Positions 34,300 to 50,617 are shown, counted from the first letter of the stretch. The stretch is DNA of 64,000 bases from Artemisia argyi (GCA_030686995.1 CM060687.1:170977090-171041089), one strand, 5' to 3'. A program made the numbers and translations. The notes: generated by a model not told the origin, from the sequence alone.

Positions 34300-34690
34300 A
34301 ACCATAGTTACCACACGAGCTTAGAGACTACACCATTCGAAGCACTCTATGGTCGAAGTGCCAACATCCATTGACGGATCAAAACTTGGAAAAGCCCAAC
34401 TCACTAGTCCCGTAAGCATTCATGAAATAACCAGGAATTTCCTACAAATCAAGAATCAATTACAAGCTCGATAAGCGGTAAACCACTAGAATTTCAAGTT
34501 CGTGGCATGATTATGTTGAAAGTTCTACCTAGGAAAGGCATAATACCATTCAGAAAACTTCATAAAGTTAAACCCGATATACACTGAACCATTTACGATT
34601 TCTGACAGAGTAGGCCTAGTGGCCGTCAGACTTGAACCTTGTTAGAGCTCAGTAGCTTACACGATTATATCATCATCTTTTAACCAATAC
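34300..34690 (+). pseudogene. Integrase remnant of element D
   Basis: Short matches in shifting frames: TPFEALYGR near 34330-34360 (end of the integrase core), then MIMLKVLPRKGI near 34510-34545 and KLNPIYTEPFTI near 34567-34605 (integrase C-terminal barrel, the usual KLxPRYIGPF). Several stops and frameshifts. It is followed by the polypurine stretch AAGGGGGTGAGA at 34738-34749. Confidence 0.65.
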
Positions 34691-34750
34691 CACTTTAGAG
34701 ACCAACACAAACTGAACTTCGGGACGAAGTTCCTTTTAAGGGGGTGAGAC

Positions 34751-37700
34751 TGTAACAACCCGCATTTTCAGGACATTTCTCCTATTTACTATTCATCAGT
34801 TACTATTCATCATTCACTATTCACAGGCACTATTCATCATTTACTATTCATCATTTTCGGAGTCAGTTTGTGATTCCGAGAAGCGTTCAAAAATTTTACT
34901 ATTCATATGACACTATTCATTTCCGGAAGGAAATCACTATTCACGATTGCCGTTCATTTCATCGTAAACTGAGTTTATGAGTCTTCAAATTCGCATAACC
35001 AATGTGGTTTCGCTGTGAATTTATGCATCATTCATTAATGACACGTCATATAGACTGGAGTATTCTACATATCCTCGATTACATCATCATCACATTTTAG
35101 GCCCTACACGGATATGCATTATTTCTATATACGTATGCTTAATTTGTAATTAACATTACCACTCAGTTTTTACTACGAACGTATACCCAATACTCCCGAC
35201 TACGATCCTAACATATTTTCATACTTATTATAATGATATAAAAATTATATTATTAATTTACCCGGTGTTTTGAAATCAATTACTATATTTCACGGTCGGA
35301 GCTTATAACTCTGTCGGTTTGCGAAATTTCAACACGATAATTATTTTAACACCCGATTATCATCAGGAATAATATTTTACAACTTTTACAACTTCGTCAT
35401 ATTTTATTTCATCGCGTCATGATTTATTTTTAGTTAACTCGGTACCCGGTATTCCCTAAAACTAAAAATATCTTCCTAAACTACATCAAAAGTCTTCATT
35501 CACTTACACACTCATCTTTTCCTTACAAAAACCCATGCCCCCTAGTCCTAAAAACATGGATCTTGTCCCTAGCAAGATATTTTTGACCAAGACCTAATAT
35601 ATATACATCTATACTTCATTTTCATCACTTACACATCAAAACAACTAGCAACAAAAACTCTCTCTTTCTCTCCTCTTCCTCACATAATCGGCCAAGGCAA
35701 GAAACACCAAGAAGATCCATCAACTTTTCAAGATCAAGTGTTTAATCAAGTCATAGTATTGATCTTGTTAAGGTTTTGAAATAAAAACCTCAAGATTATT
35801 AAGTTTCTTGCTCAAAAATCATCAAAACTTCAAGTAAGCTTCAATAATATCTTTATAATCTTTTCATACTTTCATTTCACTAGTTACATGTTATATTTTC
35901 AAGATATATTGGTAAAACATGCAAATATACTATGATCCATACCACTTATTGTTTATTTTTCATCATAAACACTAGATATATTGTTTTTATTAACATCCTC
36001 ATGAGATCCACCAAGGTTGGTTATGTTTAGGACCCCATGACACCCTAAGAACGTGTATGGTAGGATTAGACTAGTTTTGTGGTGATTGAAAGTGGTTTGG
36101 TTGGTTTTTGAACAAGTTAGTAACTAGGAAAACCAAGTTTTGACACTTATAGAAAGTTGCTGTCCATTTTTGCAAAATGTGGAAAGATCAGGGAATTCTG
36201 GGTAATTTTGGACCTAAGATTCAGAAAATACTTTCCGATACGGAACTATGGCCAAAAACGGGGATAAAAACGAGTTATTAACGAAGGAGATATGATTTTC
36301 CGAAATTTAACGACGAAAACTATTTTCTGAAAAATTACTTGCTGTCCCACGATTTTCTTGAACTGTTTCGAGGCCTAAAACTTGATCTAGCCGTCTCGAC
36401 TTATCAAAAATATACTAGTAGGCCATCCCACGATTCCGGGGATATAAAGAACGTAGAAAACGAGCTTATAACGAAAAAGATACAAGCGTTTGAACTTAGA
36501 CGATTTTTACAAATTTCCATCAGCTTTTCTATTATTATTTTCCCGCAAAACTGTCTTTGCGAGACACCACTTTCTTGGCTGTTTTTCTTCATGATTGGAT
36601 CAATTTGAGTCCGAGCCGTAGTTTTATGAAATCAAGATCTTCCAACAAGCTTTTCAAATCATTTGGCCGTTCGTCGAATAGACTTATAACGAATAAACTA
36701 CGACCTCATCTATATACCCGATAAACTATATATATTTTGACAGCTTTTACTATAATAAAATTTTCTAAGTGTTGAACACAATACTTTCAAATAACAACAA
36801 TAAGAGTCGATTTTCTCATCGATCGAGACCCGTATCGCCAAAAGTTAAATGACACGACTTCTAGATATTGTTACAAGGTTTTCAAAAACGCCGAGTTTCA
36901 TCACTAACCCTTAACGTACAACATTTCGCGACTTGTTTTGCGAGGCCATTTTGGGCATATTCTCAAGTAATGAAAATGTTATTTTTGCGACAAAAACCTT
37001 ATATTTGCCGATAGAACACCAAACAAGGATCGTGGAGTACCGTTTCAACCTATTTCCATGAAAAGTGGTTATTAACTTAACGAGACGTCAAAAACGTATT
37101 TGTCAACGATAAACGTTATTTTCAAAACTAATGAGTGGTATCGATAACATACGTATTTGCATGTGTAGCGTCATTTCATTTCTTACATTAGATCATATCA
37201 TTCATATTAGGTTGCGGTTAGAGATCGTGCGTCATTTCTGTGTATTCATTGTTATCATCGTAGCTATTGCACCAGGTGAGTTCATAACCCCTACTTTTAC
37301 TTGTTTTACAACTGTTTTGGGGGAAGATACATGCTCCTTACTATTTAAATTCAATGCTTGTTTTACTTGAATGCGATTCATTTTCTCAAACATTACTGGA
37401 TGGTTGAAATACTTGATTAATTATTTGAATACATTATGAATTACTTATTCCATCCTTGATTACTTTCTTATGAACACAAGTTCTTGCTTTTGCGGAAATA
37501 AATATAAAACTGTTACTTTGCCTGAGTTACCTATTACTGCCACTGAAGTCCCCTTTATCATGAACCGTTAATTACATGCGTGTGAGCGCGAATGCTGTGG
37601 ATAGATCTATTTGGGTTGACACCCCGTCCGAGTTGGTCGCGCCAACCTGTCAAACGGACGCATATCATTCGGATTACTTCCGAGTGTCTGGCAAACACTT

Positions 37701-38323
37701 AATTGGGGCATTTTATGCTTGATTGCATATGATGATGTCGAGCTTCGGGGTCATGAGCTTTAGGCACTGTATACCTTATTTTTAGCTGTGACATTGTATT
37801 TGTTATATTGTTTTGCTACTGAAAATCTCGTGTTCCGCAAATGACTTGTTTACTTAAACATATTACTTTTGGTAGTGGGTTGTAAACACACAGGTTACAA
37901 GTCTCTTATGGCGGGACTTGTAACTGAGTGGATATACGAGGCCTTTGCTGGGAAATACTTGATTTCTGGAAACACTTGTTTACGGGAAATACTTGTTTAC
38001 TTAAAACTATGAACTCACCAACCTCGTGTTGACACTTTAGCATGTATTTTCAGGTATTAAGCAATGGCACGCTACTGGAGGTTTTGGCAGGGCATGGCAT
38101 GGTCATAGAAGACTCTGATATTCAGTTGGGGACCGTTTTAAACTATTTTAAGGGCCTACTTCCGCACTAATTTTTAAACAATGTAAATTCAATACTTTTA
38201 GCAAAACGATTTTATTCTAAATGATTGGAGTGAAAACCATTTTACACTTGTTTTGTAATACCAATTGAGTTACACCCCAGCTACATGTAAGCTTCCGCTG
38301 GACCCGATTCTGGGGGTGTGACA
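34751..38323 (+). repeat. 3' LTR of element D
   Basis: 3573 bp, partner of 28775-32334 with only scattered differences. Confidence 0.92.
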
Positions 38324-38913
38324 CGTTGCCACTTGACCATTAGGTTAAAACGCATGCAAAAGTAAGAAAAATAGACGAAAACGTATAAAGACAGACGAAA
38401 AGGTATAGAAATGGACGAAAATGTATAAAAATGGACGAAACCGTAAGAAAACGCATGAAACGAGGAAAAATAGACAAAAACGTATAAAAACAGATAAAAC
38501 CGTATGACAACGAAAGAAAACGTATAAAAACGAATGAAAACGTAAGAAAAACAAATGAAAACGTATAAAGACGGACGAAAACGTATAATAACGGACGAAA
38601 ACTAAGAAAACGCATGAAAACGGGCGAAAACGATAAAAACCGCGTAGAAAAGAATTTTTCTAAGAAAACCAAAATTTGAGTTAATTAGTAACGGTCGTAA
38701 GTATAAAGGACTAATGTTGCGAATGATCGTTTGGTTAATGGACTAACGTTACCACTTGACGATTGCCTCCTAACGGAGAAGATAACGACAGTTAGTGATA
38801 AGGACTAACAGCGTGCAATATGTAAACCATAAGGATCAAAAAGCAAAAAATGTAGATCAGGGACTACGGTAGTGATTTGGTGCAAACCACAGGGACGAAT
38901 GGTGTAATTTACT

Positions 38914-39442
38914 TGGTAAATAATTATAAAATGTTGGACAAACACCTTTATTTTCTTTATATGAAAAACAGAGACGTAAACAAATAATACAAAGAAGTAA
39001 TAATAATAATTCAGATAACAATAAATTTGACTCTATTATACAATCAAGAGAACAATTATGTCTTTGAAGTTTGTAAAGCAATATAGACAATTCAACATAT
39101 AATCTAATTAATCATGCAATACACATAAACACGGCATGTATTTCATATCTTTGGAGTTTTGAAAACTTGAAATTTAAAGTAAACTTACCTGCAAGGAAAT
39201 AAAACTTACAAGATCGAGCGTGCTAATAATGTGTTGTATAACAATGAGCCTAGTAGCACAATAAGAACAATAAGCAAGAGAATGTAAGTGGGTATGAAAG
39301 GGAAAGATAAAACTTGTTATTGGTGTGTCTCACATTACATTAGATGCCTCTATTTATAGAGACCTCAACATGAACAACATGAATGGTATTAAGTACAATA
39401 TAATATAATAAATATTTCTAACACAGCCATATATATACTTGA
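38914..39442. other. Spacer; possible LTR or promoter relic on the - strand
   Basis: No ORF. On the - strand, TCTATAAATAGAGGC (TATA box at about 39351-39358) is followed downstream by ATTAGCACGCTCGATC and GCAGGTAAG near 39190. This looks like a promoter-leader, perhaps of a lost copia LTR; evidence is weak. Confidence 0.25.
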
Positions 39443-41071
39443 GAGTTGCGATCCCCTAAAAAGGGGATCAAAATTAAAAAGCCTAAAAAGGTTTCTAGCC
39501 ACTAAGCTAGTGCCATGTGTCCCCACCCACTCTCTCCTTTTTTTTCTTTAATATTTTTGGTTAGCGGGTATTTTGGCCATTAGATCCATTTTTTTAATTC
39601 CACCTTAAATTTTAAATGCAAATAACTTTCAAACGACTAACTTTTACAAAAAACCGCTTTCACCATAATTTTTAAAATTTAATCCTCTTTAATTTGGTAT
39701 AAATTTTTTAAATTTTTTCGAAACTTTTTTTTTTGACAAATTCATTGGGTCATGATTTTCTTGAAAATTTTAGCATTTTCGGCTCTAATTTTGTCTAGTT
39801 TAAACGCCGAATTTTGCAAAACTTAAAACACGAAAGTTGTAGCTTCTTGGCCATTCTTTACCCAAAAATTTGAATCACTGAAATCCAATATGATATGAGT
39901 GAGATATCGTATGTTAAAGATGACATTTTACTCATATTTGTTGCACACAACGTGTTTGATGAAATGTTTAGCTTAGATTTTTAGTCTTAAAATCGAGTTA
40001 AATGCACTAATTTTGTACAACAATGCACCTTTAGTCATTTTATTAATGTAAGATTCAAAAAGTTTTGTTTTTTTTTTTGTTTTTTTGTTGTTTTTTTTTT
40101 AACTGATGAACCATGTTAACTGATGAACCTTATTAACTGATTTTTAAAAAAGACATTTTGTTCATCGGTTACTTTGGTTGATCAAACTGATGAACCTATT
40201 ATAACATAATCTAAAAGTCAATAACTGATGAACCAAAAACAACTAATGTTCATCAACTAGAAAAACATAAACTAACTGATGAACCTATAATAAAAACTGA
40301 TGAACCAAAGTAACTGATGAACATTTTGTTCATCTGTTACTTTGGTTGATCAATTTTTGCACGTTAAAGATTAACAGTAACTGATGAACGTTATCGAAAA
40401 TAACCGATGAACGCTATAAAAAATATCTGATGAACCTTATAAAAAATAACTGATGAACAATATAAAAAATAACTGATGAACGTTATTTTTTTCGAAAACT
40501 GAGGAACATTATAAAAAATAATAGATGAATGTGATCAAAAATAACTGATGAACGTTATTTTTTGAAAACTGCTAAACATTATAATAAATAATTGATGAAC
40601 GTTATAAAAAATAACTGATGAACGTTATTAAAAATAACTGATGAACAATATAAAAAATAACTGATGAACTGATTAACATTGTGTTTTTATTAGAAAAATT
40701 AATGAACTAATGAACAATACTACCTTGAAGTGATGAACATTATCAAAAATAACTGATGAACAAAATTAACCGATAACCAAAACTAACTAATGAACTGATG
40801 AACATTATTAAAAATTTGATGAACCCAAACATTTAATCAAATTTGATGAACCTGAAATCTAATGAACCTGAAAAAATTGATGAACCCAAACATTTGATCA
40901 AATTTGATGAACCTGAAATTGATGAATGTGAAAAAATTGATGAAACTGAAATTGATGAACCAAAGTAACTGATGAACAAAATGTCTTTTTTAAAAATCAG
41001 TTAATAAGGTTCATCAGTCAATATGGTTCATCAGTTAATATGGTTCATCAGTTAAAAAAAAACAACACACA

Positions 41072-41110
<39 letters not shown>

Positions 41111-41705
41111 TTTTGAATCTTACATTAATAAAATGACTAAAGGTGCATTGTTGTACAAAAATTAGTGCATTTAACTCGATTTTAAGACTAAAAATCTAAG
41201 CTAAACATTTCATCAAACACGTTGTGTGCAACAAATATGAGTAAAACGTCATCTTTAACATACGATATCTCACTTATATCATATTGGATTTGAGTGATCC
41301 AAATTTCTGGGTAAAGAGTGAACCAAAATATACGACTTTCATGTTTTAAATTTTTCACGATTCGGCATTTATGATGGTACAAAATAAGGTCGAAAATGCC
41401 CAAAAAATAAAGAAAATTAACACCCATTTCGTATGTAAAAAAAAATCAAAATTTTTAACAAAATTTATACCAAATTAAAGAGGATTAAATTTTAAAAATT
41501 ATGGTGAAATCGGTTTTTTTCTAAAAGTTTGTCGTTTAAGAGATATGTGCGTTTGAAATTTGAGGTGGAAAAAGAAAAAACGAGTAATTTTACTATTTTG
41601 CCCCTATCCAGATTTTTTAAATAAAATAAAGGGAGGACACGTAGCAGCACCAAATTTCTTTTTAGGCTTTGCAATGTTTGCGTACTTTGCAAGGGATCTC
41701 ACACC
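39443..41705. mobile_element. Mutator-like foldback element
   Basis: Two arms of about 650 bp (39443-40100 and 41060-41705) are inverted copies: AAGCCTAAAAAGG at the ends, a shared block around CATTTTACTCATATTTGTTGCACACAACGTG, then the sequence down to a T/A homopolymer. Flanking direct repeat ATATACTTGA (39433-39442 and 41706-41715), 10 bp, fits the 8-11 bp duplication of Mutator-like elements. The termini share GATCCC but are diverged in the last bases. The centre is a minisatellite; no transposase. It lies about 200 bp upstream of the receptor-kinase start. Confidence 0.75.
40101..41059. repeat. CTGATGAAC minisatellite
   Basis: About 40 copies of AACTGATGAAC or close variants, with spacers such as GTTATAAAAAATA giving a unit near 24 bp in the best part (40380-40680). 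In the outer parts the motif appears on opposite strands, because the array reaches into the inverted arms. A T-run (about 40063-40100) and an A-run (about 41068-41107) border it. Confidence 0.85.
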
Positions 41706-41909
41706 ATATACTTGATGACTAATTGACTGGTTCGCATATAGTACATCCCATTGAATGTGGATATTAACTGAAAGCTAATTACATAGTATAAACATTGACA
41801 TTTTGTCAAGAAGACTTGTTGAGCCCAAAGCATACGGTAGGTGATAATAAGACTTTGATTCCATTCTAGAGATTAGATTAAAAAAAATAAAAATAAAAAA
41901 ATGTGAAGC

Positions 41910-45122
<3,213 letters not shown>

Positions 45123-45826
45123 CGTGTTTGTGTTCTTTTTCTTCTTACCTTCATGTACAATTTAATAAATTTGGTAATAAATCAAAGTTACTTTAAAGTT
45201 ACCTAGCTCGTTTAAAGTGGGATAATAGACATTTATTAACTACATAATCAATTTCACCAACCAATCTCTGTTGTTTCCCTGAGAAAAAAGGGGACTTAAT
45301 TGCTAGCATTCAAAGAATTATGCAGGACATAGGGACAGAGCCAGAATTTGTAATTAACGGGGCGTCAAACATTTATTTGTAATATCGACACCTAAATCTC
45401 TTACAATATTAGTAGAATTGACAAAAATAAGAAAGAACGAATGAGATTCACAGTTAAATGCAATTGCCTCCTAAATAAGCGTCTACTTCTAAGTTTCGAA
45501 CAATCAAAAACGTTTTTCAAAAAAAAAAGATAATAGAAGACAGTTGCTAGTCCATGACTACAACAACAACAATACCGAATCCCGCCAAAGTGAGGTAACT
45601 TGTCTACAAAAACCATGTATAGCGTTAAATGTTCAGTACATGGAATAAGGTCATATCGAAATAATGATCAAGGAAAAACAAAACTTTGACTTGCAAATTA
45701 TAGCATAAACATGTTGTTTACAAACTTAAACTACCATCTTCTTATGGCATATAGTTCATACTATAATTCTGTGAAGCAGTAAAACTGCAATAAACGCCTA
45801 GTTCTGGACTCATCTGGCTCGGTTGT
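45123..45826. other. Spacer between convergent genes
   Basis: No gene. GGGACAGAGCCAG near 45331 recalls the end of a non-autonomous DNA transposon, but I find no matching second end. Confidence 0.5.
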
Positions 45827-47959
45827 TTAGCCTGATTTTTTTGGTTGATTATGCTCGGGTAACTTGAGGACACCTTCTTTCAGTAAAGGCTGCAATTCTT
45901 TCTTTGCTAACTTAAGCACCTTAGGATCGGTGGTTTCCAAGTATGCACATACTACCTTGGCACTGTAAAACTGTTTGGGTAACGGATCAACAATTAGTGT
46001 GTGGGTCAGATTGAAATGAAACACTTGTTGCGATAAGTAAACATATTATGTTTGAATAACCTTAAAACATGATTACTTTTTCATTGACAACAAATCTTTT
46101 TGACTTTTTTTTTTAATTATAACTGATGGAATCGGCCATTACGATACACCAGAAAGAGAGAAAAATATAAAGGCTCTCAGAAAAATAAATATGGTTAAGT
46201 TACCTGTGACCTCGGGCCCATGTCTTACACTTCCCTTTGAAAACTTTCTCCCATAAAGTAGATGCAAAGGAAGGTGATTCTAGTATTAATTTTCTTATTG
46301 TCCTGCTTGAATGGAAGTTTTCTAGAAGGTGTTCTGTTTCTTCCTCTTCTGATTTAGGGGTTGCTACGACAGATGCTATAGCTTCGTGCAAAGAAGCCAA
46401 CTTTTCATCCAAATGTGGGCTAAGAATGTTGTCTGCGCCGCTTGAAGCAACCTACATTCAAACCACGTTGATACAATCACATATGGCGTGAAAGAAAAAT
46501 TGTCTAAGAGATATATATGCAAATAAGCACATACATTTCTTTTTTATATATGTAGCTAGCTGTTGATATTATTAGTTTATTACCTCAAACAAGACCTCTC
46601 TTCCATGATTTGATCTAAGCAATTCCTCAGCACTCTCGGTACATGCATCAATGAGACTCTGTACAAATAAGCAAATGTTAATATTGTGTGAGTTGTTTGT
46701 TTCAAACTGTCAAAATTAGATAATAAAAAACACAACATTTATTTATAAAAGATTTGTCTTTTTGAGAAATAGGAGTAGAAGTTTGTCAAATCAGATTTAA
46801 TAAAGATGTAATACGTAAACTTTAGTTTATCCTTGAATAATCAGTTTAGTTGCAGCTTGTATGAAACTGCATATTTGACCCTAAAATAATTATTATCCGA
46901 ACCTCAGCAAGTCCACTATCAACCAACAACTCTCGTCTTCGTAAAGCAGGATACTTTTTTCCCACCAGTTACAGATTTTACAGTTTCATCTGCTGCATCA
47001 TTCATGTCCTCATCACCTTCAGCATCTGAAGACTTAGCTTCGGTTTCTGCTTCTGCGCCACCCTGATGCAAATAGAATGTAATTCAGAAAATATTACATC
47101 ATTTTCTTTTACAAAAAAGACCAAAAAGTCAAACACAAAAATTACCATCGTTAATAAAGAAGGTACAGATGAATCCAACAAAAATCATCTGGGCTAAGAT
47201 AACGTGAGCAATTTGGATGAAGAAGCTGCAATAAAGGGCGTCTTCCATTCTAAAATTACATTGAAAATAACAATTAGTAACATTGCTTTCAATAAAAAGA
47301 TTAGAAAGATATTACATAGTATTGAAGTTTGAATCATTTAAATTTATTAGAAGATAACCATATCTAGACTTTAGTACTGTTTGGAGTTCGCGAAGGATGG
47401 CCTTTTTTACTAACTGTGTGTCATCAACGACAGATAGAATACATGCGAGCACCTATTAAACAAGAAAAAAATAATTTAGGCAAAAGACAACATTCCAATT
47501 ATGTTACAACACTTGGATCAAATATATGGCCACTAGATCTTAACACAGAGTCAGAGTTCATCCTTACCATACTGCCAAATCTATCTAAAGCTATCTTACT
47601 GACGTGATCCTTCATTCCTTTGATAATTTTCTTTCTCTCCTACAATAATTTAACACATAAATAAACAGCTCACACTTATCAAGATAACAAAAAAGAGATG
47701 AATATATTTTAACAAACCTGGGCACTGCCATGCTTGATGCAAATAATCCCAACCTTGGATCCATCTTTTGTATGGATCATCCGCACAAGAAGTGCACTCG
47801 ATACATGTTGAATAACGTCTTCTGCAGAGGTCTATCCATACACTTGGTTTTAGAAACATGACTAATGAAACAAAACGAAATAACGAAAATAAAAAATTTA
47901 AATACCTTATCAGCAATTATAAAGTACTGTACAAGAACCTTGTGTAAGATGGAATGATC

Positions 47960-49749
47960 TGTAGAAATCTGATAGAACAGAAAGTGAAACAAACAACTTT
48001 TATATATGAAAAGTGAATGCAGAAAAATGATGTGCTAGAACTTGAACTGAATTACTACTAGAATACATAAACATGGCCTCTTATATAGGCTTACAATCAA
48101 GACATAAGACATAACCGAAAGTAGGAAACTTATTGCAAACATTACTTCTAATTCATGACTAATAAACTACTCATCAAAGACATAGTAAATGATAGTAACT
48201 ACTACCCTCTGTAACGGTAATATGTGTAATGACCGATTAAACCCAACAATCACCCCCTTAATCGGTTGGTTCATAACACTCATTCACATTAGTGTTGGTT
48301 CTTCTTCGATTAAGTTTGCCTCTTCTTTCTCCCACTTCAGACACTCATTGTTGTAGTGACCAAATTCACCACACTTGTAACATTTAATGTGACTTTTATC
48401 CTGGACACGTTCATTACCATCTCGACTCCTCCCGGACCCACGACCTCCTCCTCGGCCACGTCCAAAGCCATCCTGATTTGAACCTCCATTGCCACAATGC
48501 TTACAACCATGTGACTTCTCTTGCCTAGCCAATAATAACCCAATGTCCTCCATTTTCTCGGTTCCTTTTATACGCTCCTTGTATGCCTTCAATCTACCAA
48601 CGGCTTCATCAAACAACATTGAATCCAACTCGAAACATTGCTCTATTGAAGCCACGATTTGGAGAAAGGACTTAGGCATTGAATCAAGTAGCCTTTTCAC
48701 CAAGTCCACTTCTTCAAGCTCGTACCCGAGACTCCTTGCCTTCGAAGCTAAACCGGTCAACTTTGTCATGAAATCATCGGCAGTTTCGCCCTCCTTCTTA
48801 CGTAAGCTTTCAAGCTCTCTCTTCAATGTTGCAAGTCTAGCTGATCACCTTATCTACTCCCAAAAACCGTGTTTTTAGACCATCCCATACTTGCTTTGGG
48901 TCGGTGTAACTCGCCATTTGCAAAACCATTTCTTCGGGTATCGCTTTAAACAAAAAAGCAAGAGCTTGTTTTGACTTCAAAGGATCCGGTTTTCACCAAA
49001 CCCTCTTGGTTCGACCGTCCCCCAAAGGCCATAAGCATCCATAATCGACTTAACCTTGATAGCCCACACCGGATAGTTTGTCGAGGTCAAGACCGGAACT
49101 TGATACGACATTGAGCCTCCTCCTTTTGGTACCAACGCCATTCTAATTTTTTATGACAGCCCCAACCTCTTCCGATCAAGCTTGTTCCAAGAGCACTCTT
49201 CCACCGATCAAGAAAACAAGGTCACAACTACCCTTCACAACCACCTTTACTGTCTTCCGTCAACCGCAAAAACGAACTGAATCAAAGCTGCCTGCTTTGA
49301 TGTCTTCCTGCCCGTTTATCACGCACCTGTGGTTAGCCTCTTGCTACTGTTAGAACAAGCCCGATCAAATGAAATCGGGGCTGCCGTTGAGACGCTTCAA
49401 CCTGCGATCAAAACGACTCACAAAAATGACTCGCACCCCCCTTTAATCGAACGCAGCTCCGATACCAAGTGTAGAAATCTGATAGAACAGAAAGTGAAAC
49501 AAACAACTTTTATATATGAAAAGTGAATGCAGAAAAATGATGTGCTAGAACTTGAACTGAATTACTACTAGAATACATAAACATGGCCTCTTATATAGGC
49601 TTACAATTAAAACATATATAAAAAAAAAAAGGAAACTTATTGCAAACATTACTTCATGACTAATAAACTACTCATCAAACACATAGTAAATGATAGTAAC
49701 TACTACCCTCTGTAACGGTAATATGTGTAATGACCGATTAAACCCAACA
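47960..49749 (-). mobile_element. Gag-only copia element in a pumilio exon
   Basis: 1790 bp with LTRs 47960-48248 and 49470-49749 (TGTAGAAATC...CCCAACA) and a perfect 5-bp duplication TGATC (47955-47959, 49750-49754). The primer site on the - strand, TGGTATCGGAGC (49457-49468), is a one-base variant of the tRNA-iMet site. It carries only gag. Such short gag-only elements are mobilised by full copia relatives. Confidence 0.92.
48284..49141 (-). pseudogene. Copia gag (UBN2/DUF4219 type)
   Basis: Begins at 49141 with MALVPKGGGS and YPVWAIKVKSIMDAYGLW, the DUF4219-type start of copia gag. A shift near 48980 is followed by a segment in a second frame (KQALAFLFKAIPEEMVLQ) that ends in a stop near 48840. 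The last 180 residues (from 48826) are open: RKKEGETADDFMTKL, a Gly/Arg-rich linker and a CCHC zinc knuckle CYKCGEFGHYNNEC. Gag packages the element RNA. The shifts mean that the full-length protein is not made. Confidence 0.85.
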
Positions 49750-49986
49750 TGATCGACTATCCCTTTTTCTAAAATTGGTTGTAAAACAGCCTACATATGC
49801 CTTACTACTGCTGATTTTTGCAAATTCAGCTTTGCAATAATATCAACCAATCTGTTAATACAGAAGACATATATGAGACACGCGGGTATGTAGAACATAG
49901 TAACAACCATAAATGTAACAAAAAAGAGGTGCATTTACCTGCGCTCTTTCACTTGACCTAAATCCTTAAACAACTGAAGCTCAGTA

Positions 49987-50201
49987 TGTAACACCCCCAT
50001 TTTTGGGATACGCAGCGGAATTTAAGATGGGTGTTACTCGACGGCACAACAGTTATAATAATAGAAAACAATCTCAAATCAAGTCATTTTTAAAAGATTT
50101 TATTATTCAAATATCAGAGTTTACAAAATGAGGTCCCAGTACTTTTACAATTTGTTTAATACTTTATCAAAGAATAATAAAATTTTAGCCTTCCTACGTG
50201 T
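49987..50201. mobile_element. LTR-like fragment next to the copia insertion
   Basis: Starts TGTAACACCC exactly at the pumilio exon break and contains an inverted repeat GTAACACCC ... GGGTGTTAC (49988-50036). Its TGTAAC start resembles the LTR of element D. It ends where copia element F begins; no second end is seen. Confidence 0.45.
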
Positions 50202-50603
50202 TGTAATATAGTATCCATATTAGCAAGTATTACTAAGTTAGGGGGTCGTAGTGTAACTTTAATCAGATAGGAATGCATAGGTCGGTTCAAATGCTATATA
50301 TATGGCATATGATCTGTTGAGTCCAAAGGATTCGAGAGTCTAGTTTTCTCCTTTGTTAGCAGCCAGTTTAAACTCTCTTTAGGGTTTGGTTTTCTCCCCC
50401 CTCATCTCTATAATAAAGAGGTAAGGGGGGAGGGTCCATTGTACTGTGCATTCTTTTCTAGTTTCTCAATAAACAAACGTTGGGAACATACGTGTGTACC
50501 ATTTACTTTCTGTCGTGTTACATAAGTCTTGTTTCTGTGTCGTGTACTTCATAAAGTCGAGATTCCACCTCTAGTTTCAGGTTTGTTGTAGGACTTTACA
50601 ACA
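50202..50603 (+). repeat. 5' LTR of copia element F
   Basis: 402 bp, nearly identical to 54608-55010 (403 bp); the pair differs by a few bases. Confidence 0.9.
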
Positions 50604-50617
50604 AGTGGTATCAGAGC

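Larger units (their letters stand above)
28775..38323 (+). mobile_element. LTR retrotransposon D (gypsy-type, 3.6-kb LTRs, decayed interior)
   Basis: 9549 bp with perfect 5-bp duplication CGTTG (28770-28774 and 38324-38328), inserted in the foldback element. LTRs TGTAACAACCCG...GGGTGTGACA, a tRNA-iMet primer site, and a 2.4-kb interior with only integrase remnants. The overall look (TGTAAC LTR start, GGGACGAAGTTCC before the 3' LTR) resembles Tekay-type chromoviruses. The LTRs are nearly identical although the interior is ruined. Confidence 0.92.
27195..38913. mobile_element. Foldback DNA transposon with minisatellite arms, split by element D
   Basis: Outer terminal inverted repeats start AGTAAATTACACC (left 27195; right end 38913) and extend through TTCGTCYCTGTGGTTTGC and ATCACTACCGTAGTCCCTGATC. 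Inside each arm lies a shared block (AACGTTAGTCC, AACCAAAATTT in reverse) and then a 20-bp minisatellite. The arms meet near 28090. The right side has the minisatellite and its junction block twice (28093-28774 and 38329-38870), a partial arm duplication. Flanks share GTAAATA (27186-27192, 38916-38922), an imperfect target duplication. No transposase. About 2.2 kb without element D. Family uncertain: hAT- or Mutator-like foldback. Confidence 0.75.

Noticed and set aside
40380..40680. Hammerhead ribozyme cores suggested by CTGATGA
   Set aside because: No matching GAAA box, stems or cleavage-site context found by eye.
40101..41059. Possible CRISPR-like array from regular short repeats
   Set aside because: Plant DNA; spacers are themselves repetitive and of uneven length, and the array lies inside a foldback transposon.
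45331..45420. GGGACAGAGCCAG as a DNA-transposon end
   Set aside because: No inverted partner or target duplication found nearby.
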